From Shewanella loihica PV-4 (GTDB taxonomy: Bacteria > Pseudomonadota > Gammaproteobacteria > Enterobacterales > Shewanellaceae), in NCBI RefSeq assembly GCF_000016065.1, contig NC_009092.1, forward strand, positions 2,418,001 to 2,482,000: a DNA stretch of 64,000 nucleotides. The letters are read 5' to 3'. Both the position numbers and the translations under genes were made by a program. Below are positions 1 through 10,210 of the stretch, piece by piece. Below the pieces are notes generated by a model. The model searched no databases. It was not told where the DNA came from and was given only the letters and a program-made list of their open reading frames with translations. Every line of letters starts with the position of its first letter. Position 1 is the stretch's first letter.

Positions 1-123
1 GCCGCCAGCTTCACTCACCTGTGGTTGGCTGGGTTTGGCAACATCCACAGTAGCCTGAGTCAGGCCAGACTGGGCGCTCTGCAAGCCGGCCAGACCGGAT
101 GAAAAGCTCGATGGTATTTCCAT
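1..123 (-). CDS. Small protein of unknown function, N-terminal 41 residues only
   Basis: A reading frame on the minus strand opens with ATG at 123 and stays open to the window edge, giving 41 residues that start MEIPSSFSSG. The next part, GLAGLQSAQSGL, resembles in style the N-terminal helix of flagellar rod and hook-type proteins, but the fragment is too short to assign a family. A purine-rich AAAGGG stretch about 9 nt before the ATG could be a ribosome binding site. The gene lies downstream of thiH on the same strand, about 100 bp away, so it may be read from the thiamine operon or from its own promoter. I do not recognise its function. Confidence 0.5.
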   Translation of the reverse strand, partial: MEIPSSFSSGLAGLQSAQSGLTQATVDVAKPSQPQVSEAGG

Positions 124-225
124 AATTGATGGCCCTTTTTCATGAGTCACAGTTATGGCTAATTATTAATCAAAAGCCAAGCAAAGTACAGCATTACAGA
201 GGGCTCGGCTAACATCTTGAATTGG

Positions 226-1344
226 TTAGCCTGCGCCTATCCAGCCAGCCTCCCAGTCTTTCCACACAGGGGTAAAGCCACGGCTTCGAAGGACACTGGC
301 AACCTCGGCGGCGCTGCGCTCATCACTGATCTCAAACTGATCTAGCTGAGCCGCCGGATTGACATAGCCACCCGGTTCGGTGCGACTACCGGCGCTCATC
401 TGGGTGATGCCGAGCCCTAACAGGTTATCTCTCAAGCTAGGCGTCTCCCGGGTCGACAGGCTGATCTCAAGCTGCTCGTTGAAGAGGCGAAAGGCACAGA
501 TGAGTTGCACTAGGCCCTTGTCGGTCAACTGCACCTTAGGCGTGATACCACCGACGCAGGGTCTGAGTCTGGGCAAGGATATGCTGTAACGACTGCGCCA
601 GAAGCGGCGCTCGAGATAATCCAGGTGATAGCCCATCAAGAGCGCGTCCATGCGCCAATCATCGAGACCCAGTAACACACCTAGGCCTATCTTATCCACG
701 CCCGCCTGGGCGATCCGCTCCGGCGATGCGAGACGATAACCATAGTCCTGCTTGTTGCCCCTCAGGTGATGTCTGCGATAGGTCTCAGGATCGTAGGTTT
801 CCTGATAGAGCATCACGGCATCCAGCCCCTTCTCCACCAAAATCTCATAGTGTTCACGGCTGAGTGGCTGTACCTCCATCGCCACATGGCTAAACTCCGC
901 CTTCACCAAGGGTAAGATATCGGCAAAGTACTCTATGCCGACCTTGGTTTCATGCTCGCCGGAGACCAACAAGATGGAATCAAATCCCTGAGGTTTGATC
1001 ACCGCCATCTCGGCCGCCAGTTCATCATGGCTGAGCACCTTGCGCTTAAGCTTGTTGCTCATGGTAAAACCACAGTAGTCACACTCGTTAGCGCAGAGAT
1101 TTGAGAGATAGAGCGGCAGATAGAGGCCGATGTTATGACCAAATCGTTGCCGGGTTAAGGCGGCAGCACGCTGCGCCATCGGCTCTAGGTACTCCTCGGC
1201 GGCCGGCGACAACAGGGCTAACAGATGACCCAAGTTGCCCTGCTCACCCTCGATCGCCGTCTCTACCTGGGCCGGCGTGGTGGAATAGAGCGCCATTCGC
1301 AGCTGCTCGCGAGAGAGTCCACTCAAGGTATCGAAGAAACTCAT
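226..1344 (-). CDS. thiH: 2-iminoacetate synthase ThiH (radical SAM tyrosine lyase)
   Basis: ThiH cleaves tyrosine with a 5'-deoxyadenosyl radical to give p-cresol and dehydroglycine, the glycine-derived unit that ThiG condenses into the thiazole ring of thiamine. It acts in the cytoplasm with ThiG, ThiS-thiocarboxylate and ThiF. The protein is 372 aa with the radical SAM cluster motif CANECDYC (CxxxCxxC) near residue 80. The ATG at 1344 was chosen because it begins MSFFDTLSGL, as expected for ThiH, and falls 4 bp after the thiG stop. The frame stays open further upstream, but that part lies inside thiG. It is the last of six genes running thiC, thiDE, thiF, thiS, thiG, thiH. Confidence 0.96.
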   Translation of the reverse strand: MSFFDTLSGLSREQLRMALYSTTPAQVETAIEGEQGNLGHLLALLSPAAEEYLEPMAQRAAALTRQRFGHNIGLYLPLYLSNLCANECDYCGFTMSNKLKRKVLSHDELAAEMAVIKPQGFDSILLVSGEHETKVGIEYFADILPLVKAEFSHVAMEVQPLSREHYEILVEKGLDAVMLYQETYDPETYRRHHLRGNKQDYGYRLASPERIAQAGVDKIGLGVLLGLDDWRMDALLMGYHLDYLERRFWRSRYSISLPRLRPCVGGITPKVQLTDKGLVQLICAFRLFNEQLEISLSTRETPSLRDNLLGLGITQMSAGSRTEPGGYVNPAAQLDQFEISDERSAAEVASVLRSRGFTPVWKDWEAGWIGAG

Positions 1345-1348
1345 TGGG

Positions 1349-2122
1349 TTACTCCGATAAGAAGGCGGTGAGCGCCTGCTGGGGACTGGTGCCAATCGCC
1401 CTCTGATGCACCTGGGCCAGGCCCGCCTCATAGGCCTTACGCCCCGTGACGACAGCATCGGCAAAGCAGAGCGCCATCTTCACCGGATCGCGACTGGCGG
1501 CAATTGCCGTGTTCACCAGTACGGCGCTCGCCCCCATCTCCATCGCCGCCATCGCCTGAGAGGGTGAGCCGATCCCGGCGTCGACCACCACGGGCACCTT
1601 GGCCTGCTCTATGATGATCTTCAAAAATGCCGCCGTCTCCAGTCCGCGATTTGAGCCTATGGGGCTACCCAGCGGCATCACGGCCGCGCAGCCCACAGAC
1701 TCCAGATTGCGACAGAGCACAGGATCGGCATGCACATAGGGCAATACGGTAAAGCCGCGTTCACACAGCACCTTGGCGGCGTTAAAGGTCTCAATGGGAT
1801 CTGGCATCAGATACTTAGGATCGGGGTGGATCTCAAGCTTTACCCAAGAGGTTCCCAGCACCTCGCGAGCCAGTTCGGCGGCGAAGATTGCCTCCTTGGC
1901 ATTGCGCGCCCCCGAGGTGTTGGGCAGCAGCTTAACCCCGCTCTGACGTATGGGCGCCAGAATATCATCGAAGCCCGCCTTAAGATCGAGCCGCTTCATC
2001 GCCAGTGTCACCAACTGTGAACCGCTGGCCGCCAAGGCCGCCAACATCTGATCGGCACTGGCAAACTTGCCCGTGCCGGTAAACAGGCGTGAAGAGAACC
2101 GACTATCGCCTATCGTTAACAT
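1349..2122 (-). CDS. thiG: Thiazole synthase ThiG
   Basis: ThiG builds the thiazole phosphate moiety from 1-deoxyxylulose 5-phosphate, dehydroglycine from ThiH and sulfur from ThiS-thiocarboxylate. The product is 257 aa, the normal length for this (beta/alpha)8-barrel enzyme. The segment [16 protein letters not shown] near residue 95 carries the lysine expected to form the Schiff base with the sugar substrate. [20 protein letters not shown] and [11 protein letters not shown] form the phosphate-binding C-terminal part. The ATG at 2122 follows the thiS stop after a 1-nt gap, which points to translational coupling. Confidence 0.97.
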
Positions 2123-2123
2123 A

Positions 2124-2336
2124 TTAACCTCCTGCCACTACGCCAAAGAGTTCAATCACATCGCCCGCCTCACATAGGGTCAATGCCCACTGCGACTTGG
2201 GGACCACCTCGCCTGCCCGCACCAGGGCCACGCTATCCAGGGCTATCTGCTGGCTCTCCAACATGGACAGCAGACTCGCATTGGCAGCCACCTGTATTAA
2301 CTGACCATTCAAACTTAAGCTGATCTCACTCATCAT
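2124..2336 (-). CDS. thiS: Sulfur carrier protein ThiS
   Basis: ThiS is the ubiquitin-fold sulfur carrier of thiazole synthesis. ThiF adenylates its C-terminal glycine, which is then converted to a thiocarboxylate. The 70-residue product ends in VVAGG, the required Gly-Gly tail, and its length is typical. Two tandem ATGs are possible, at 2336 and 2333. The AGGAG upstream sits at the better distance for the second one. The 5' end overlaps the 3' end of thiF by 11 bp. Confidence 0.95.
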
Positions 2337-3174
2337 TTTCTCCTAAGGCCGATGAACAGGCTAACTCACCGCATGCAGCATAAGCCTTTATATTCGATTC
2401 TTTAATTGCCGCACAGACCGAGCACTTGTGATCTCGTCGCAGCGTGAGCTTTCGCATCTCGCCGGTTAACCCATCGAATCTGTGAACCTGCCCCAAGCCA
2501 GGTAATCCCAGCAATAGTTTTATCGCCAGCAGTGCCTGCATCGAGGCCATGGTGCCCACCATGGGCCCAAGAACGCCTATGGTGCTGCAGTTCTCGCTTA
2601 CCCTAAGTTCGGCCGGAAACAGACAGTGATAGCAGCCGCTGTTCGGGGATTTGCTCAAATCGAACGCCATCAACTGACCGGCAAAGTGGGCTGCGGCAGC
2701 CACCACGTTTGGCGTGCTCAGCGCCACACAGGCGGCATTGATATGCTGGCGCGTGGCGAAGTTGTCGCAGCAATCGAGCACCAGATCCACACCTGAGAGC
2801 AGAGACTCGGCGTTGTGGAGTTCCAGACGCACAACCTTGGCCGCTATCTGACCAAAAGCCGATACCTGGCTGTTGTCACCTGTGCCTTTTCCTACCAGCC
2901 TGTCTCTGGCGACTTCCGCCTTGTACTGGCCGCAATCGTCATGGGAAAACAGTAGCTGCCTGGGCAGGTTACTCAGCTCCACCTTGTCATCATCGATCAG
3001 GGTCAATTGGCCGATCCCCGCCGCGCTCAGATACTGGGCGCAGAGCTGGCCCAAGCCGCCGACGCCGACTATGGCGACACTTGCTTCCATCAGCCTTTGC
3101 TGGCCCAGTTCGCCGACCTCGGGCAACATGATCTGCCGCGAATATCGGATAAACGCACTATCATTGAGTGACAT
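2326..3174 (-). CDS. thiF: ThiS adenylyltransferase ThiF
   Basis: ThiF is an E1-like enzyme that activates the C-terminus of ThiS with ATP before sulfur transfer. At 282 aa it is slightly longer than the enterobacterial enzyme. Visible features are the nucleotide-binding loop IVGVGGLGQ near residue 35, LIDDDKVELSNLPRQ, the catalytic-cysteine region ENCSTIGVLGP, and two CxxC pairs (CYHC, CSVC) that would bind the structural zinc. The start at 3174 lies inside the end of thiDE (14 bp overlap) and its own end overlaps thiS, so these genes are tightly coupled. The ThiF/MoeB alternative is settled by the operon. Confidence 0.95.
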   Translation of the reverse strand: MSLNDSAFIRYSRQIMLPEVGELGQQRLMEASVAIVGVGGLGQLCAQYLSAAGIGQLTLIDDDKVELSNLPRQLLFSHDDCGQYKAEVARDRLVGKGTGDNSQVSAFGQIAAKVVRLELHNAESLLSGVDLVLDCCDNFATRQHINAACVALSTPNVVAAAAHFAGQLMAFDLSKSPNSGCYHCLFPAELRVSENCSTIGVLGPMVGTMASMQALLAIKLLLGLPGLGQVHRFDGLTGEMRKLTLRRDHKCSVCAAIKESNIKAYAACGELACSSALGENDE

Positions 3175-4906
3175 AGGCGTTCTCCCACATTCTAGCCAGC
3201 TGTTTATAGGCCTCGCCCGGCGAATCCGCCTGGGTCACAGCGCGCACCACGGCCACCGCCTCAACGTTTGTTGCTTTAACCTGCTCTAAACGCGAAGCGT
3301 CTATGCCGCCGATGGCCACTCTGGGACAATCGGGCGTCCAAAGCGCGACCATACGCGCGAGCCTACTCAACCCCTGAGGATTAGAAGGCATAGATTTCGT
3401 CGGTGTGGGGAAGATATGCCCCAGCGCCAGATAGGATGGATTAAGCTGACTGGCCAGCGCCAACTCGAACACGCCATGGCTGGAGACGCCAAGGGCGATC
3501 CCCGCCTTGGCTATCCTATCGAGATCCGCCTCAAAAAGATCTTCCTGCCCAAGATGGATACCGAAGGCGCCATGCTTTAACGCCAGCTGCCAGTGATCGT
3601 TGATAAACACCTGCGCATCATATTTGCGCCCCAGCGCGATTGCCGCTTGGATCTGCGCTTCTAACGCGGCAGCACCTGCGCCCTCTTCTTGTTTGCTAGC
3701 TGCTTGGCGATCATCCTCCAGCTTGATCCTCAGCTGGGCCGTGGTGGCACCGGCGGCCAGCACCTGCTCCAGGTGCATCAGGTTATCCACTACGGGATAC
3801 ACCCCGATGGGACGCTTAAGCCTTGGAAAACTAAGCCCCGGGAAACTAAGCCTTGGAAAACTCAATATCGAGGAGCCACTTGAAGCGCGATCTGAAGAGC
3901 TAATCGAAGTGATGCCAGCCAACTCTGTGATACGGGGAAGCGATACCAGGCCAGAAGGCCAACCGCAGCGGGCTAAAGGCCCGGCGCCGGCGCCCAAGGC
4001 CTTGGCCGGCGCTATCCCTTGGCCCACATAGGTTTTAGCGAGCAAGATGGCGTCGTGTAGCACCAAGCCCTGAGCCAGAAAACTGGCAATCGCCGATGAC
4101 AAGGTGCAGCCGCTACCGTGGTGATTGGGGTTATCCACCCGCTCGCCGCTCAGGCGAAAGCTAGTGTGCTGATGTAGCGGTGAGGTATGCGCCACCGCGT
4201 TGCAGATAAAGAGATCTTCCGCCTTATCGCTATACCAGAGTGAGCCCTTGTCACCGCCAGTGATCAGCAGATTGCAGACTAAGCGCCTTGAGAGTGCACT
4301 TGCCTGAGCTAGCATCTCATCACTTGATGACGCCTCGCTTCCCACCAACTTGCCAAACTCGCTGGCGTTCGGCGTCACAAGAGTAAGCAGCTTAGCGAAG
4401 GGGGTGAAATCCAACCCGGCAAGGTGCTTGGGCTCAGTTTTAAGCTCAGTTTTGGGCTTAGTTTTGAGTTTAGTTTTGGGCTTAGTTTTGGTCTGGGCGG
4501 AGGCCTGAACAGCAGATTCGCCAGTCAAGGCATCGCCGCAGGAGGCCACCATCACGGGATCCAGAATAATCGGAATCGGCTGGCCATCATCCGTTTTCAG
4601 TGGCGCCATATGGGTCGCCAGCCAATCGGCGACAAGATTAATCTGACGCTGATTGGCAAGCAGCCCTATCTTGATCGCCCTTGGCGGCAGATCTACCAGC
4701 AGGGTATCGAGCTGAGCGAGCAAGATAGCCTCACTCACAGGCTCGACACCGTTAACCGCCACCGAGTTTTGCGCGGTAACGCAGGTGATCACGCTGCAAC
4801 CATGGCAGTCCAGATCCGCCATGGTCGCAAGATCAGCCTGAATGCCCGCACCGCCCCCGCTGTCTGAACCGGCAATGGTCCAGACAATAGGTTTTTCAGC
4901 GGACAT
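3161..4906 (-). CDS. thiDE: Bifunctional HMP-P kinase / thiamine-phosphate synthase (ThiD-ThiE fusion)
   Basis: The N-terminal half (about 1-325) is ThiD, which phosphorylates hydroxymethylpyrimidine phosphate. The C-terminal half (about 366-581) is ThiE, which joins the pyrimidine pyrophosphate to thiazole phosphate to make TMP. ThiD signs are TIAGSDSGGGAGIQAD near residue 10 and HHGSGCTLSSAIA near 262. ThiE signs are GVYPVVD, AQLRIK, FINDHWQLA, GIHLGQED and ALGHIFPTPTKS. Two segments look foreign to the family. A lysine/threonine-rich insert (about 136-161, 12-bp DNA repeats) interrupts the ThiD domain, and a LSFPRLSFPGLSFPR linker (about 348-363, 15-bp repeats) joins the halves. The frame is continuous, so the fusion is real. 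Confidence 0.95.
   Translation of the reverse strand: MSAEKPIVWTIAGSDSGGGAGIQADLATMADLDCHGCSVITCVTAQNSVAVNGVEPVSEAILLAQLDTLLVDLPPRAIKIGLLANQRQINLVADWLATHMAPLKTDDGQPIPIILDPVMVASCGDALTGESAVQASAQTKTKPKTKLKTKPKTELKTEPKHLAGLDFTPFAKLLTLVTPNASEFGKLVGSEASSSDEMLAQASALSRRLVCNLLITGGDKGSLWYSDKAEDLFICNAVAHTSPLHQHTSFRLSGERVDNPNHHGSGCTLSSAIASFLAQGLVLHDAILLAKTYVGQGIAPAKALGAGAGPLARCGWPSGLVSLPRITELAGITSISSSDRASSGSSILSFPRLSFPGLSFPRLKRPIGVYPVVDNLMHLEQVLAAGATTAQLRIKLEDDRQAASKQEEGAGAAALEAQIQAAIALGRKYDAQVFINDHWQLALKHGAFGIHLGQEDLFEADLDRIAKAGIALGVSSHGVFELALASQLNPSYLALGHIFPTPTKSMPSNPQGLSRLARMVALWTPDCPRVAIGGIDASRLEQVKATNVEAVAVVRAVTQADSPGEAYKQLARMWENAYVTQ
3821..3865. repeat. Three 15-bp tandem units in the ThiD-ThiE linker
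   Basis: Units CCTTGGAAAACTAAG, CCCCGGGAAACTAAG and CCTTGGAAAACTCAA follow one another without gaps. On the coding (minus) strand they give the pentapeptide series LSFPR/LSFPG/LSFPR between the two enzyme domains. Confidence 0.85.
4434..4493. repeat. Five 12-bp tandem units inside the ThiD domain
   Basis: The units are CTCAGTTTTAAG, CTCAGTTTTGGG, CTTAGTTTTGAG, TTTAGTTTTGGG and CTTAGTTTTGGT. On the coding strand they encode a run of four-residue units of the type TKPK/TKLK/TELK. The insert is probably a surface loop, since the flanking ThiD motifs are intact. Confidence 0.85.
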
Positions 4907-4908
4907 GG

Positions 4909-7231
<2,323 letters not shown>

Positions 7232-7382
7232 AGGGGCTCAGTATAGACCTAAGGGATTGAGGGTGGCAAGCCCCTTTAAACCCTAGCTGAAATCAAATTA
7301 ATCGAAACAAATAATAAAATAAAATCAATCAATTGTATAAAATGAAAGTATCATGTTAATTTAAGCCTGAAAATATATCACA

Positions 7383-8579
7383 CTAGTTTTTATCTTTAAC
7401 CTCTACTCCCATCATACTCAGATGCTTATCAAGGGAGTCTTTAATCGCCTGTTTCACCTTGTCGCCACCACACTTAAAGGGGAAGCCTAAGTTTTCCCCG
7501 TGGGGGTTGATTGGCGTCGCCACACTCACCACGCGATAACAGGTATCCCCTATCTTGACGATGCGATTGGGATCCACCTTGCTGTCTAAGGTGATTGCCG
7601 TCTCATACTCGTTCTCCTTAGGCAAGGCTAACACCCTCATCTTGCCATCCATCTCGCTCATCGACTTTTTCTGGATGGCCTTGTCGGCGACGTGCTCGAC
7701 TAGCTTGTCCAGCTGTGCCTGTCTGTGCCTCGCCATATAATCGCCAGTTGCAGCGCTTACCCCACCCGAGTCTGCTGCTCCGCTCTCCAGATTAAGACCT
7801 TTCATACCATCGAAGGAGAATGCTTCATTCTCATTCTGAGTGTCAGCGGGCACCTCGATTTTAGGCGCGATGTTAGACTCAGAGGGATCAACTGCTGGAA
7901 CAACGGAGGGCTCAACACTTGTTTGGACAACATTAGGCTGGAAACGAGTAACTTGAGTCGCTGACGCCTCTTTCTCGGGATTTAACTCAGTCAGAGAGTC
8001 ACTTTGCTGAGCGGGAACTGACGCCAGATTGTCCTCTGTCCTTTCACCCCTTTGATTAAGCGTATCTTGCTTTGGCTCGCTCGTCAGAAGTGCTTTTACT
8101 GGTACCTCGGCAGGGCGAGATTTGGCCTTCATGGCATCAAACTCAGCCTGAGTCAGCATATAGGCGCTGATGGCCTGCTTGTCTCGCTTAATTGATTCCT
8201 GAGCCAGATATGGCCCCTTAAACTGCCAACTCAAGAAAGCCAGCAATACAAGGTGCGCCAGCAAGACGGCCAAGAATATAAACATCTCTTTCCAGCCAAT
8301 CCTTGCAGCTAAACCCATAAAAAGTGGGCCTTCAAGAGGTGCGTTAGGAACAAGCTCCTTAAGCGAAAGTTCCTCAAGCGAAAGCTCCTTAACCAAAAGC
8401 TCCTCAGCATGAGCGCCTTGCTCGATGTGATCTCTCGCTAAAGGCTCTCTTGCTAATGGATCGTTGACGAGATGGCAGAAGGCTAACGGCTCGACATCAA
8501 TATCAGCATTAAGGTTTAAATTAAGATTGAGGTCAAGCCAGGAAAATTGGCTATCCTTAGGGGGCACTCGCAATAGCAA
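7383..8579 (-). CDS. Membrane-anchored protein of unknown function
   Basis: I do not recognise this gene. From the TTG at 8579, which has a strong AAAGGATGAG ribosome binding site, it is 398 aa. One membrane segment (FIFLAVLLAHLVLLAFLSW, about 100-118) follows a repetitive, charged N-terminus. A long hydrophilic, probably disordered stretch comes next. It ends in a compact conserved-looking domain with KIGDTCYRVVSV and FPFKCGGDK, two cysteines that could pair. The single-anchor plus periplasmic-tail layout recalls TonB-like proteins, but no TonB C-terminal motif is visible. A second start at 8318 (MGLAARIGWK) would remove the repetitive part and leave 311 aa. It is divergent from yqfA and separated from thiC by the riboswitch. 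Confidence 0.7.
   Translation of the reverse strand: MLLRVPPKDSQFSWLDLNLNLNLNADIDVEPLAFCHLVNDPLAREPLARDHIEQGAHAEELLVKELSLEELSLKELVPNAPLEGPLFMGLAARIGWKEMFIFLAVLLAHLVLLAFLSWQFKGPYLAQESIKRDKQAISAYMLTQAEFDAMKAKSRPAEVPVKALLTSEPKQDTLNQRGERTEDNLASVPAQQSDSLTELNPEKEASATQVTRFQPNVVQTSVEPSVVPAVDPSESNIAPKIEVPADTQNENEAFSFDGMKGLNLESGAADSGGVSAATGDYMARHRQAQLDKLVEHVADKAIQKKSMSEMDGKMRVLALPKENEYETAITLDSKVDPNRIVKIGDTCYRVVSVATPINPHGENLGFPFKCGGDKVKQAIKDSLDKHLSMMGVEVKDKN
8352..8411. repeat. Four 15-bp tandem units in the N-terminus of the unknown membrane protein
   Basis: Units AAGCTCCTTAAGCGA, AAGTTCCTCAAGCGA, AAGCTCCTTAACCAA and AAGCTCCTCAGCATG encode the repeated leucine/glutamate series EELLVKELSLEELSLKEL on the minus strand. 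Confidence 0.85.
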
Positions 8580-8713
8580 CTCATCCTTTCCTTAGGAAAC
8601 TTAGCATTTTAGAGAAGAAGAGATGCTATTAGTTCAACCAAGGATAGATAGTGGACAGTGTTAAATTTAAAAAATAATAAATTCAATCATTAACAAAACA
8701 AAATTCAACTTAG

Positions 8714-8729
8714 GCGTACACATGTACGC
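8714..8729. promoter_or_regulatory. FabR-like operator upstream of yqfA
   Basis: GCGTACACATGTACGC is a perfect 7-2-7 inverted repeat, 73 bp before the yqfA start. It fits the FabR-type pattern GCGTACA-NN-TGTACGC known from enterobacterial fabA and fabB promoters, and yqfA is a predicted FabR target in E. coli. The palindrome is seen directly. The regulator is inferred. Confidence 0.65.
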
Positions 8730-8802
8730 TTAACTATTTCTTTTGCACCAGCATGCTGTTAGACTCACCATTAACGAGGTCTAACCAGTTTTAGAGAGTC
8801 TA

Positions 8803-9513
8803 ATGCCACCACAGTCCGTGCCGCCACAAACCATACAGCCCCATGAGATCGGCCTGAATAGTCAGCCCAGCTTTGCTGCTACGGCCGCTCCCTATAGCCG
8901 CGCAGAAGAGCTGGCAAACGCCCTCAGCCATGGCCTGGGTGTGATTGCAGGTATTCTGGCGCTTGCGTTTTCACTGCATAAGGGATGGGACAGGCTCACC
9001 AATCTACAACTGGGCGGATTGGCGCTTTACTGTTTGAGCATCATACTCCTGTTTCTCTGCTCAACGCTCTATCACAGCGTCTCGGCACCTAAGTTAAAGC
9101 ATAAACTCAAGATAGCCGATCACTGCGCCATCTATCTGTTGATCGCCGGCACCTACACGCCGCTGATGCAGATCCTGCTCGACAGTGTCGAGGCCGATGC
9201 CATTCTCATCGCCATCTGGAGTCTTGCCCTAGGCGGGATCCTGTTCAAGACACTGTTTATTCACCGCTTCAAGATCTTTAGCCTGGTGCTCTATCTGGTG
9301 ATGGGTTGGTTGTGTGTCATAGTGATGAAGCAGTTGCTTGCAGCCATGACGCCACTGGGCTTTCAGCTACTGCTGGCGGGCGGGATCTTCTACAGCACCG
9401 GGGTGATCTTCTATGTGGGTAAACGCATTCCCTATAATCACGCCATCTGGCATCTGTTTGTCCTCGCCGGCGCCCTCAGCCACTTCCTATGCGTCTACCT
9501 GACGGTGATCTAA
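8803..9513 (+). CDS. yqfA: PAQR / hemolysin III family membrane protein (YqfA-like)
   Basis: This is a seven-helix inner-membrane protein of the hemolysin III (TIGR01065, PAQR-related) family, 236 aa. Family signs are EELANALSHGLG near residue 37, STLYHSV, DHCAIYLLIAGTYTPL in the middle and PYNHAIWHLFVLAGALSHF at the end. The conserved Ser, Asp and three His residues that form the metal site in PAQR relatives are present. Despite the family name, haemolytic activity is not established for such proteins. A link to membrane lipid homeostasis is suggested by the FabR-like palindrome upstream. The start at 8803 is the only in-frame ATG before the conserved region. The 3' end overlaps the convergent DTW gene by 27 bp. 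Confidence 0.92.
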   Translation: MPPQSVPPQTIQPHEIGLNSQPSFAATAAPYSRAEELANALSHGLGVIAGILALAFSLHKGWDRLTNLQLGGLALYCLSIILLFLCSTLYHSVSAPKLKHKLKIADHCAIYLLIAGTYTPLMQILLDSVEADAILIAIWSLALGGILFKTLFIHRFKIFSLVLYLVMGWLCVIVMKQLLAAMTPLGFQLLLAGGIFYSTGVIFYVGKRIPYNHAIWHLFVLAGALSHFLCVYLTVI

Positions 9514-10056
9514 CATAAAGAGATCAAACGCCTCATCAAGCTGCTGTGCCTCTTGGCTCATCCCTAAACTGTGCATCAGGCTAATGATGCACTCTATGGT
9601 GCACAGACCTTGAGATAACTGATTCCGCCTCAGGCGATAACGTGACGGCTCGCTCTCCTGCAGCGTCAGCCTTCTCGCCGCTTGCAGATAGGGGCTCTGA
9701 CGCATCATCTTTCTGGCCTCCTGCCAGGTGGCATCGAGAATGATAACCTGACGCACGCCCTGCCCCCCGTCTTTTTTAAGCAAAAGTTGCTCGGGCGTGA
9801 TAGCCTGTTTCACGCTCAAGCCCATTCTCGAACCTGAGTCCGTTTCGTCTGTGTCGTACTCCTTTGGAAAGAGCAGCAGAGCTTCACCCGATTCACAGGC
9901 CTGTTTCAACGCCTCATCGGGCGCGATCCGCGACCAGGGCACACGGCTACACAGCTCAGGGAATGCGGCTAACGCCAACTGGCCAGTGTTGCTGGCACGC
10001 TCATACTCCCGCTCGTGTGTTAGCAAGACAAACTTCACCCTTTCTCTCCCGGTCAT
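9487..10056 (-). CDS. DTW-domain tRNA-uridine aminocarboxypropyltransferase
   Basis: Proteins of the DTW family transfer the 3-amino-3-carboxypropyl group of SAM to uridine in tRNA (acp3U; TapT acts at position 47 in E. coli). The product is 189 aa. The family signature appears as LDATWQEARKMM near residue 127, followed by RYRLRRNQLSQGLCTIE, which carries the basic and glutamate residues typical of the family. The N-terminal cysteine cluster found in many members is absent, and the protein begins directly with KFVLLTHEREYERASNTG. The start at 10056 is an ATG. Which of the DTW subfamilies (TapT or the second paralogue) it belongs to cannot be decided here. Its 3' end overlaps that of yqfA. Confidence 0.85.
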   Translation of the reverse strand: MTGRERVKFVLLTHEREYERASNTGQLALAAFPELCSRVPWSRIAPDEALKQACESGEALLLFPKEYDTDETDSGSRMGLSVKQAITPEQLLLKKDGGQGVRQVIILDATWQEARKMMRQSPYLQAARRLTLQESEPSRYRLRRNQLSQGLCTIECIISLMHSLGMSQEAQQLDEAFDLFMLDHRQVDA

Positions 10057-10210
10057 TTTGCTGGTATTTGGAGCCTAAACTCACGCCTATCGTAAACCCA
10101 AAGGCGATGAGTATACCCCAAAGGGCTAGGGCTAGAGCGAGGACAATGACAGGAACAACCCGAGTAAGCCTGTTGTGGCTCGCCCGGATGGCATGATTAA
10201 CATGCGACCA

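Noticed and set aside
3161..4906. Possible frameshift joining two separate thi genes
   Set aside because: The frame is continuous, both domains are complete, and ThiD-ThiE fusions are known in this group.
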